Shown: positions 1 through 6,700 of the stretch, piece after piece | Position numbering within the stretch: the first letter of the stretch is position 1 | Layout of the letters: the number at the start of each line of letters is the position of its first letter | From: Acidaminococcaceae bacterium | GTDB taxonomy: Bacteria; Bacillota; Negativicutes; Acidaminococcales; Acidaminococcaceae | Length of the DNA stretch: 8,418 nucleotides | Direction: 5' to 3' | NCBI GenBank assembly: GCA_017443165.1 | Contig: JAFSOW010000028.1 | Location: forward strand, 1 to 8,418 | Notes under the pieces: generated by a model | The model's input: only the letters and a program-made list of their open reading frames with translations | What the model was told of the DNA's origin: nothing | Database searches by the model: none | Made by a program: the position numbers and the translations under genes

Positions 1-710
1 CCCATGGCATTGGACCCGCCCCCTACACAGGCGATGACCGCATCCGGCAGCCGGCCTTCTTTTTCCAGCAGCTGGGCTTTCACTTCTTCCCCGATGACCT
101 TCTGGAAGTCCCGTACCATTTCCGGGTACGGATGGGGCCCCATAACGGAGCCTAACACGTAATAGGTGTCTTCCACCCGGGCCGTCCAGACCCGGAGCGC
201 TTCATTCACCGCATCTTTCAGGGTGCCGGTGCCTGTGGTGACGGGCACCACCTTCGCTCCCAGCAGTTCCATGCGGAACACGTTCAGGGCCTGCCGTTCG
301 CAGTCTTCCTTGCCCATGTACACAGTGCATTCCATGCCCATCAGCGCCGCCACCGTCGCCGTGGCCACCCCGTGCTGGCCAGCCCCGGTTTCCGCGATAA
401 CGTGCTTCTTGCCCATACGCTGCGCCAGCAGGCACTGGCCCAGCACGTTGTTGATCTTGTGGGCGCCGGTATGATTCAGGTCTTCCCGTTTCAGGTAGAT
501 TTTGGCCCCGCCCAGGTCCTTTGTCATCTTTTCCGCGTAATACAGCATGCTGGGACGGTTGGCGTAATCCCGGTACAGCTGGCGCAGCTCGTCCCAGAAG
601 GCCTTGTCGTTTTTATAATATTCGTATGCCCGTTCCAGTTCCAGCACCGCGTTCATCAGCGTTTCCGGAATGTACTGTCCACCGTGGATTCCAAATCTTC
701 CCTTCGTCAT
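1..710 (-). CDS. trpB: Tryptophan synthase beta subunit, N-terminal part (cut by window edge)
   Basis: TrpB condenses indole with L-serine to give L-tryptophan. It is a cytoplasmic PLP enzyme that works in an alpha2-beta2 complex with TrpA. I translated the minus strand from the ATG at 710: 236 codons are open to the window edge, about 60% of the usual near-400 residues. The start [16 protein letters not shown] is typical of the family. HTGAHKINN at 80-88 carries the PLP Schiff-base lysine K85. ETGAGQHG at 107-114 carries the catalytic glutamate E107. GPHPYP lies at 191-196, and the phosphate-binding GGGSNA at 230-235 is the last motif visible. The start is supported by an AAGGA ribosome site (719-723) 8 bases upstream. 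It begins 20 bases after the trpF stop, so it is the fourth gene of the operon. The C-terminal part and trpA lie outside the window. The product assignment is secure. Confidence 0.97.
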   Translation of the reverse strand, partial: MTKGRFGIHGGQYIPETLMNAVLELERAYEYYKNDKAFWDELRQLYRDYANRPSMLYYAEKMTKDLGGAKIYLKREDLNHTGAHKINNVLGQCLLAQRMGKKHVIAETGAGQHGVATATVAALMGMECTVYMGKEDCERQALNVFRMELLGAKVVPVTTGTGTLKDAVNEALRVWTARVEDTYYVLGSVMGPHPYPEMVRDFQKVIGEEVKAQLLEKEGRLPDAVIACVGGGSNAM

Positions 711-730
711 GATAAACATCCTTTCTGCCC

Positions 731-1375
731 TTATCCTCGTATCGCTTTCATAAATGCTTCCATCTTTATCGGGTCCTTAACTCCGTCAGCCTCTATTCCG
801 CCGGAGACATCTACTCCGTAAAAGTAAGGAAACAACCTTGCATCCTCTTGTACCTGCCTTATAACCTCTGGCACATTTCCCGCGTCCAATCCTCCTGCCA
901 GGAAGAAGGGTTTTTCAATCTGCACTCCTTTTAACAAAGAAAGGGAGAACGTTTTGCCGGTGCCGCCGTAGATATCCGCTAGGAATGTATCGAACAGGTA
1001 AAAGTCTGTCTGTTCCGCGTCCTTCATTAAAGTATTGTCTGTCTCTGTTCCTTGCAACCGGATCGCTTTGATAATTTTCACCTGAGTCAGGGTTTTCAGC
1101 TTTGTAATATAGGCTGCGTCTTCATCCCCATGCAGCTGCAGCATATCGGCAATCCCCGAATTTGCCAGGGCCGCGGCTTCTTCTGCCGGCATGTTTACCA
1201 GCACCGCTATCGTTTTGATTCCGGGCTCAAGCAGTTCTTTCAGCGCAGCAGCCTGCCCTTTCGTGACCTGCCGTTTGCTTTTCGCAAACACAAAGCCCGC
1301 AAAGTCAGGCTGCAGCCGGTTCACTGCTTCGATGTCTTCTTTCCTGCGTATGCCGCAGAATTTAACGTGAATCAT
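731..1375 (-). CDS. trpF: Phosphoribosylanthranilate isomerase
   Basis: TrpF converts N-(5-phosphoribosyl)anthranilate to CdRP by an Amadori rearrangement, the third step after chorismate in tryptophan synthesis. The 214 residues match the usual single (beta/alpha)8 barrel of 200-215. [11 protein letters not shown] opens the protein with the catalytic cysteine C7. LQLHGDE lies at 79-85, and FDTF at 128-131 holds the catalytic aspartate D129, followed by GGTGKTF at 137-143. The phosphate loops are [10 protein letters not shown] at 159-168 and GVDVSGGIE at 187-195. The latter has a glycine where many homologues have a second serine; I see no reason to think it inactivates the enzyme. An ATG seven codons further upstream (1396) is in frame, but the GGGGAG ribosome site lies between the two, so 1375 is chosen. 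It is separated from trpC by 86 bases containing two hairpins, and from trpB by 20 bases. Confidence 0.96.
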   Translation of the reverse strand: MIHVKFCGIRRKEDIEAVNRLQPDFAGFVFAKSKRQVTKGQAAALKELLEPGIKTIAVLVNMPAEEAAALANSGIADMLQLHGDEDAAYITKLKTLTQVKIIKAIRLQGTETDNTLMKDAEQTDFYLFDTFLADIYGGTGKTFSLSLLKGVQIEKPFFLAGGLDAGNVPEVIRQVQEDARLFPYFYGVDVSGGIEADGVKDPIKMEAFMKAIRG

Positions 1376-1381
1376 ATGTAA

Positions 1382-1387
1382 CTCCCC
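1382..1387 (-). promoter_or_regulatory. Ribosome binding site of trpF
   Basis: GGGGAG on the minus strand, 6 bases before the ATG at 1375. It decides the start: the in-frame ATG at 1396 lies upstream of this site and has no comparable G-rich sequence at the right distance. That upstream ATG also falls inside the 3' arm of a 7-bp hairpin. Confidence 0.8.
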
Positions 1388-1391
1388 GTTG

Positions 1392-1443
1392 CGCATCTGG
1401 TTACAAGATGCGGATGAATAATTATCTGCCCGGTGCTACCAGG
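1392..1443 (-). other. Two tandem stem-loops in the trpC-trpF gap
   Basis: In transcription order, the first hairpin is CCTGGT-AGC-ACCGGG (1443-1429), six pairs including one G-U, closed by a three-base loop. The second is CGCATCT-TGTAACC-AGATGCG (1412-1392), seven perfect pairs with a seven-base loop, ending 4 bases before the trpF ribosome site. Neither is followed by a U-run, so they are not intrinsic terminators. Their position suggests a role in mRNA stability, processing or trpF translation, but that is inference. The gap (86 bases) is much longer than the other two in the operon (19 and 20 bases). Confidence 0.6.
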
Positions 1444-1461
1444 AATACTCCAATATGTTTC

Positions 1462-2274
1462 TCACGCTTCCCTTAACTTCCGCAGCATCTCTTCCGGGTT
1501 CCCGCTGCGCATCAGCGTTTCGCCAATCAGCACGCCGTTGAACCCTTTCGACTTTAAGCTGTGGATATCATCTTCGTTCCGGATTCCGCTTTCCGCGATA
1601 CAGACACAGCCTTCCGGAATCTTCTTCCGGTGTTGCAGGCAGACGCTGATGTCCACTGTAAAATCTTTCAGGTTGCGGTTGTTGATACCAATGATTTTTG
1701 CTCCGCTCTTCAGCGCTGTTTCAATTTCCCACACGTCATGCGTCTCCACCAGCGCGTCCAGCCCTACGCTTTCCGCTGCCAGCCTGTACTCCTCCAACTG
1801 GCTCGCAGACAGGATGGCGCAGATCAGTAAAACTGCATCGGCGCCCAATACTTTCGCTTCGTAAATCTGGTACGGGCTCACCGTGAAATCCTTCCGCAGC
1901 ACCGGCAGGGAAACCTGTGCCGCAATCTCCCTTAAATACACGTCCGACCCCAGGAAATACTCCGGTTCCGTCAGGACAGAGATAGCAGCAGCACCACCCC
2001 GTTCATAGGATTTCGCAATTTCCAGATAAGGAAACTCCGGGGATATCAGTCCCTTGGAAGGAGACGCCTTCTTGCATTCGCAGATAAAGTTCAGCCCGGG
2101 CCGCTGCAGGTTTGCCATAAAGCTTTTGGCCCTGCAGGCAGAAGCGTTACCACTACCCATTGCGGATTCCTTATAAATTTGTTCCGCCTCTTCCCTTACT
2201 GCTGCTAAACTCTTTACTTTCTCCAGTTTGGCAACCCGCCTTTTTGCAACGGTTGCTAATGTATCTAAAATCAT
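1462..2274 (-). CDS. trpC: Indole-3-glycerol phosphate synthase
   Basis: TrpC closes the indole ring, converting CdRP to indole-3-glycerol phosphate with loss of CO2 and water. It is 270 residues, the usual size for a monofunctional (beta/alpha)8 enzyme. It is not fused to TrpF as in E. coli. The family motif ECKKASPSKG spans 66-75 with catalytic E66 and K68. LTE lies at 102-104, and LRKDF at 126-130 supplies catalytic K128. LVETHD at 175-180, GINNRNL at 196-202, AESGI at 227-231 and GVLIGE at 247-252 complete the active-site and phosphate-binding set. The start MILD at 2274 gives the normal N-terminus. An ATG 15 codons upstream would overlap trpD and add non-family sequence. GGAG sits only 3 bases before the chosen ATG, closer than usual, with AAGG further up. 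It starts 19 bases after the trpD stop, so translational coupling is likely. Confidence 0.96.
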   Translation of the reverse strand: MILDTLATVAKRRVAKLEKVKSLAAVREEAEQIYKESAMGSGNASACRAKSFMANLQRPGLNFICECKKASPSKGLISPEFPYLEIAKSYERGGAAAISVLTEPEYFLGSDVYLREIAAQVSLPVLRKDFTVSPYQIYEAKVLGADAVLLICAILSASQLEEYRLAAESVGLDALVETHDVWEIETALKSGAKIIGINNRNLKDFTVDISVCLQHRKKIPEGCVCIAESGIRNEDDIHSLKSKGFNGVLIGETLMRSGNPEEMLRKLREA

Positions 2275-2293
2275 AATCTCCAAACCTTGTTTC

Positions 2294-3316
2294 TCACTCA
2301 GGCCGGTTGCTGATTTCAATGAACTTCTGCAGGGTTTCCATCGCCTTGCCGGTGTCGATCAGTTCCTCCGCCAGCGCGATGCCCTCTTTCATGTCCTTTG
2401 CCTTGCCGCCGATGTAAAGCGCAGCCCCGGCGTTCAGCAGCACAGCGTTCCGTTTATGTCCCTTCACACCGTTCAATATGTCCAGCGTAATCTGCGCATT
2501 CTCTGCCGGTGTGCCACCCTTCAGGTCTTCCTTTTTGCAACGTTCGAAGCCGAAATCTTCGGGAGTAATCACATACGTCTTATACCAGCCGTCTTTGATC
2601 TCGCAGATTGTGGTAGGCGAGCTGAGAGAAATCTCGTCCAGCTTGTCCTGCCCGTACACCACCATGCCCCGTTTCACGCCCAGACTGGTGAGAACCCGGG
2701 TCAGGGGCTCCGCCAGATATCCGTCGTACACGCCCAGCAGTTGCATGGACGGCGAAGCCGGGTTCGTCAGCGGTCCCAGAATGTTGAACACGGTCCGGAA
2801 CCCCAGCTCCTTGCGGATTGCGCCCACGTATTTCATGGAAGTGTGGTATTTCTGCGCAAAGAAGAAACACATGCCCACTTCCTTCAGCAGCTCCACACAT
2901 CTTGCGGGGTTCTGGCTGATGTTCACGCCCAGCGCCTCCAGACAGTCTGCTGTACCGCACAGGGAAGATGCCGCCCGGTTACCGTGCTTGGCCACCTTCA
3001 TACCTCCCGCCGCCGCAATCAGCGCCGAAGTGGTGGAGATGTTAAAGCTCTGGGCGTTGTCCCCGCCGGTACCTACGATTTCAAACACATCCATGCCCGT
3101 TTCCACTTTGGTAGCATGGGCCCGCATGGCCGCAGCGCATCCGGCAATTTCATCTGTCGTTTCCGCCCGGGCGCTTTTCGTGGAGAGGGCGGCCAGAAAC
3201 GCAGCGTTTTGCGTAGCCGTGGTCTCCCCGCTCATAATCTCATTCATCACCGTATAAGCTTCTTCGTAGGTCAGATCCTCTTTGCTTACAATCTTGACGA
3301 TAGCTTCTTTAATCAT
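2294..3316 (-). CDS. trpD: Anthranilate phosphoribosyltransferase
   Basis: TrpD joins anthranilate to PRPP, giving phosphoribosylanthranilate and pyrophosphate. The protein is 340 residues, the normal length for the stand-alone enzyme; there is no glutamine amidotransferase (TrpG) domain fused in front. The N-terminal helical domain (about 1-70) is followed by the PRPP-binding GTGGD at 82-86, KHGNRAASS at 110-118 (commonly KHGNRSVSS), [10 protein letters not shown] at 177-186 and the metal-binding DE pair at 227-228 in DEIS. The reading frame stays open 117 codons upstream to 3667, but that stretch is the T-box leader. The start at 3316 gives the family N-terminus (MIKEAI) and has a run of seven G (3325-3331) 8 bases upstream as ribosome site. 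It is the first gene of the operon, directly behind the terminator hairpin. Confidence 0.97.
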   Translation of the reverse strand: MIKEAIVKIVSKEDLTYEEAYTVMNEIMSGETTATQNAAFLAALSTKSARAETTDEIAGCAAAMRAHATKVETGMDVFEIVGTGGDNAQSFNISTTSALIAAAGGMKVAKHGNRAASSLCGTADCLEALGVNISQNPARCVELLKEVGMCFFFAQKYHTSMKYVGAIRKELGFRTVFNILGPLTNPASPSMQLLGVYDGYLAEPLTRVLTSLGVKRGMVVYGQDKLDEISLSSPTTICEIKDGWYKTYVITPEDFGFERCKKEDLKGGTPAENAQITLDILNGVKGHKRNAVLLNAGAALYIGGKAKDMKEGIALAEELIDTGKAMETLQKFIEISNRPE

Positions 3317-3349
3317 TGTCAAATCCCCCCCATTGCAAAATATCCAAAT

Positions 3350-3382
3350 AAAAAACCTGTCCCCGCATTCAGCAAGGACAGG
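3350..3382 (-). terminator. T-box intrinsic terminator upstream of trpD
   Basis: CCTGTCC (3382-3376) pairs with GGACAGG (3362-3356), a perfect seven-pair stem around a 13-base loop, followed at once by six T (3355-3350). It ends 33 bases before the trpD start. By T-box logic, charged tRNA-Trp leaves this terminator formed and reduces transcription of trpDCFB. Confidence 0.93.
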
Positions 3383-3415
3383 CCATAATATTATCAAACC
3401 TGCGGTACCACCTTG
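3373..3415 (-). promoter_or_regulatory. T-box core and antiterminator
   Basis: On the minus strand CAAGG (3415-3411), the seven-base bulge TGGTACC (3410-3404) and GCAGG (3403-3399) form the 5' strand. CCTGT plus CCTTG (3382-3373) form the 3' strand, giving two five-pair helices around the bulge, exactly the known antiterminator shape. The TGG of the bulge pairs with the CCA end of uncharged tRNA. The variable base (3407) is T. The 3' strand contains the whole 5' arm of the terminator, so the two structures exclude each other. Confidence 0.93.
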
Positions 3416-3517
3416 ATTCACAGCCATGCTGTGCACTCTGCGGATGCCAACACATCCTCCTTCCCTAACGCGGACGAAACGTTGTGCAATACTCTCTTTC
3501 GATTTCAGCACACCCTC

Positions 3518-3603
3518 AACGGTCCATTTACCAACCAGCATTTCTACCCGGATTTCAGCTGCCCGGACTCTCTGTAAGCGCTTATATTGGCTTGATCTCC
3601 GTC
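3518..3603 (-). promoter_or_regulatory. T-box Stem I with TGG specifier codon (3524-3526)
   Basis: Paired by eye. The lower helix is GACGG (3603-3599) with CCGTT (3522-3518). The specifier loop has AAATGGA on its 3' side, with TGG at 3526-3524 followed by the expected A. The next helix is GCCAA (3591-3587) with TTGGT (3534-3530), then AGCG (3582-3579) with TGCT (3540-3537). The AGAGAG bulge lies at 3573-3568. The distal helix TCCGGG (3567-3562) pairs with TCCGGG (3552-3547), with G-U pairs at both ends, and is closed by a loop holding the GCTG (GNTG) box. The order AG-bulge, GNTG loop, specifier is the canonical T-box arrangement. The Trp reading rests on the loop boundaries, which are hand-drawn. 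Confidence 0.82.
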
Positions 3604-3638
3604 TCAACGGTTTTGTGGTCAATATTAATTTTAAATGT

Positions 3639-3667
3639 AGTTTAGCACCGGGAAAGAACTTCGTCAA
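3639..3667 (-). promoter_or_regulatory. Sigma-A-type promoter of the trp operon
   Basis: TTGACG (3667-3662), a 17-base spacer, then TAAACT (3644-3639). The -35 matches consensus at five of six positions and the -10 at four of six. Transcription would start near 3632, just ahead of the T-box Stem I, which is where a T-box leader should begin. It lies 67 bases after the gltB stop. Confidence 0.75.
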
Positions 3668-3734
3668 ATGATTTTTCGCTTTCCGATACTAATTTTCATA
3701 TTTTTGTTTCGATGTGTAAACTATGTTACGGTTT

Positions 3735-6700
3735 TTATTTGTTCTCCATAAACGCCAGTCTTCTGGCTTCCTCGTCACTGTGCCCTTCCGCCTTAAAGCG
3801 CGCAATGTTCAGCATCATGGCTTTGTAATCCCGGGGGATGACCTTCGTGAAACGCTGCACCGTGTCTTCCCAGTCATCCAGCAGGCGTTTTGCCAGAGGG
3901 CTCCCGGTAAACTCCAAATGCCGTTCCACAATGGCTTTCACTTCATCCTGTTCCCCCGCGTCTTCCAGTTTTTCCAATTCCACCAGATCCCGGTTGCACA
4001 GTTCCGGCTGCATATCCAGCACGTAGGCCACACCGCCGGACATACCCGCGGCAAAGTTACGGCCGATTTTACCCAGAATCACGGCCCGGCCGCCGGTCAT
4101 ATATTCGCAACCGTGATTACCGATGCCTTCCACCACTGCCGTAGCCCCGCTGTTGCGTACGCAGAAACGCTCCCCGGCCTGGCCGTTGATATACACTTCG
4201 CCGCCGGTGGCCCCGAAGCAGGCCACGTTGCCGGTGATGATATTGGCTTCCGCCGCATAATCCGCCTCACCCGGCGGGAACAGGATCAGCCGGCCGCCGG
4301 ACAGGCCTTTGCCCAGATAATCGTTGGCGTCCCCTTCCAGGGAAAGGGTCAGGCCTTTCGGGATAAAGGCGCCGAAGCTCTGGCCTGCCGAACCCACAAA
4401 GGACAGCTTGATGGTATCTTCCGGCAGACCTTCTTCCCCGTAACGGCGGGTGATCTCGCTGCCCAGGATGGTACCTGTCACCCGGTTGGTATTCCGGATG
4501 CGCAGCCGGGCCCGGATGGTCTTTTTGCAGTCCAGCGCCGGTTTGCACATGCGCACCAGTTTGGACATATCCAGGGTTTCCCCGATGTTGTGCTTCTGCC
4601 GGTGCAGGCAGCGGTGTCCCACGTCTGCGTCGGTATAGGGCCGGAACAGCAGCCGGTCCAGATCCACTTCCGCCGCTTTCCAGTTGGCGGCGCTTTCCCG
4701 CTGCTTCAGCCGGTCGGAACGTCCCACCATTTCATCGACCGTATGGAAGCCCAGGCGGGCCATGATTTCCCGCAGGTCCTGGGCCACGTATTTCAGGTAA
4801 TTGATGACATATTCCGGTTTGCCGCTGAATCGCTTCCGCAACTCTTCATTCTGGGTACAGATACCGAAGGGGCAGGTGTTCAGATTGCACACACGCAGCA
4901 TATGGCAGCCCAGGGCAATAAGCGGGCCGGTGCCGAAAGCGAACAGCTCCGCCCCGAACATGGCGGCAATGGCTACGTCCCGGCCGGTCAGGATCTTGCC
5001 GTCCACTTCGATGCGCACCCTGTCACGCAGTTTGTTCAGCAACAAGGTCTGCTGTACTTCCGCCAGTCCCAGTTCCCAGGGAATGCCCGCATGGCGCATA
5101 CTGGAACGGGGGGACGCGCCGGTACCGCCGTCAAAGCCGCTGATGGTGATGCCGTCCGCCTTTGCCTTGACCACGCCGGCCGCAATGGTACCGATACCGG
5201 AACCTGCCGTCAGCTTCACGCTGATGTCTGCGTCCTTGTTGGCGTTCTTCAAATCAAAAATCAGTTCCGACAAATCTTCTATTGAATAGATGTCGTGATG
5301 GGGCGGCGGGGAAATCAGCGCTACACCCGGGGTGGAATGGCGGGTCTTGCCGATTTCCGGGAACACCTTGGTCCCGGGGAGATGACCGCCCTCGCCGGGC
5401 TTGGCCCCCTGGGCACATTTAATCTGCAGTTCCCGGCCGTTCACCAGATAGTTGCTTGTAACGCCGAAACGGGCTGTGGAAACCTGCTTCACCCCGTCGC
5501 TGGGGTCGTCGCCATTCTCCAATTTCACGAAGCGGGCCGGGTCCTCACCCCCTTCACCGCAGTTGCTCATGGAACCGATCCGGTTCATGGCAATGGCAAT
5601 ACACTCGTGGGCTTCCTTGCTCAGCGCACCGTAACTCATAGCACCGGTACGGAAGTGCAACAGGATCTTCTCCACCGGTTCCACCTCTTCAATTGGAATG
5701 CTGCATCCCGGCGGGCAGTAGAAATCCAGCAGGTCGCGCAACCGGTACACCGCGCCCTTGTCGACGATTTTCGCATACTCTTTATAGGCTTCGTAATCTT
5801 CTTCCTTGCAGGCCTTCTGCAACAGGCGGATAGCTTCCGGATCCAGAATGTGGGGCTGTTCTCCACCTTTACGGTACTTGTAATAGTCGCCGCCAGGCAG
5901 GTCGCCTTCGTCTTTATAAGCATTCTGATGCCGCAGCTGGGTCTCTCTGGCAATCTCCGCCAGACCCAGGCCTTCGATCCGGGAAGGCGTATTCACAAAG
6001 TATTTCTGGATCAGCTCCTGTTTCAGACCCACCGCCTCAAAAATCTGAGCTCCGTGATAGCTTTTTACGGTAGATATACCCATCTTCGCCATAACGGCCA
6101 GAATACCGCCCACGGCAGCTTTCAGGTAGTTCGCTTGCGCCTGCACCGCGTCCAGTCCCGGCAGCAGCTTTCCTTCCGTCGCCAGCGCATGGACCGTATC
6201 CAGTGCCAGATAGGGATTGATGGCCGTAATGCCGTAGCCGATCAGGGTACAGTAATGGTGGGTTTCCCTGGGCTCGCCGGATTCCAGCACCAGGCCCACA
6301 TCAGAGCGCACCGTCTTTTTAATCAGGTAATTGTGCACCGCAGCCGAAGCCAGGAGCGCTGGTACCGCTGCCATGCGGGAATTCACGCCCCGGTCAGACA
6401 GTACTAAAATGTTGGCGCCGTTGCGGATGGCCCGGTATGCATCGATACAGATGGATTCGATAGCTGTTTCCATAGCCTCCGCGCCGCCGTTCACCGGGTA
6501 CAGCATGGACAGTGTCACAGCCCGCAGCTTGTCCGTCTGCAGGTTCTTGATTACCGCCATCTCCCGGTTGGTCAGCAGGGGGCGCAACACTTCCAGCGCC
6601 GCCGTGCCTTTTTCGTCCGGCTCCATGATGTTGGCCACGTTACCGATCATGACCCGGGAGGAAGTCACGATGCTTTCCCGTACGCCGTCGATGGGCGGGT

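Larger units (their letters stand above)
3350..3632 (-). promoter_or_regulatory. T-box riboswitch leader, tryptophan type
   Basis: This leader occupies most of the 418-base gene-free stretch between gltB and trpD. T-box leaders bind a specific tRNA: the specifier codon pairs with the anticodon, and the uncharged CCA end pairs with the antiterminator bulge, preventing termination. Elements seen in order are: a Stem I with AGAGAG, a GCTG loop and a TGG codon; a small hairpin GGATG-TGTTGG-CATCC (3457-3442); a perfect hairpin CACAGC-ATG-GCTGTG (3433-3419) in the place of Stem III; the T-box core with TGGTACC bulge; and a terminator overlapping the antiterminator. The TGG specifier and the trp genes behind it agree on tryptophan. 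The 5' end (near 3632) is inferred from the promoter. Stem II and pseudoknot pairings between 3514 and 3458 were not resolved. Confidence 0.93.

Noticed and set aside
3281..3322. TTGACA just before the trpD start as a possible -35 element
   Set aside because: A perfect hexamer, but no acceptable -10 lies 16-19 bases downstream, and it would start transcription inside trpD.
2228..3388. 386-codon open frame on the plus strand across trpD
   Set aside because: It spans the trpD coding region and the T-box terminator on the wrong strand, with no family resemblance.
3515..3527. Tiny leader peptide ATG GAC CGT TGA around the T-box specifier
   Set aside because: Three codons with no ribosome site and no Trp codons in frame; the TGG is explained as the T-box specifier.
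3317..3667. Open reading frame running 117 codons upstream of trpD
   Set aside because: It is in frame with trpD, but the stretch is the T-box leader with terminator. Its translation resembles no N-terminal extension of TrpD, and the family start with ribosome site is at 3316.
4872..4907. Possible loss or alteration of the GltB iron-sulfur site
   Set aside because: All three cysteines (1132, 1138, 1143) are present with the family spacing; an additional cysteine at 1148 is extra, not a replacement.
3723..5285. 520-codon open frame on the plus strand opposite gltB
   Set aside because: It is antisense to well-conserved GltB. Long antisense frames are common opposite GC-rich codon usage, and the translation shows no recognisable domain.
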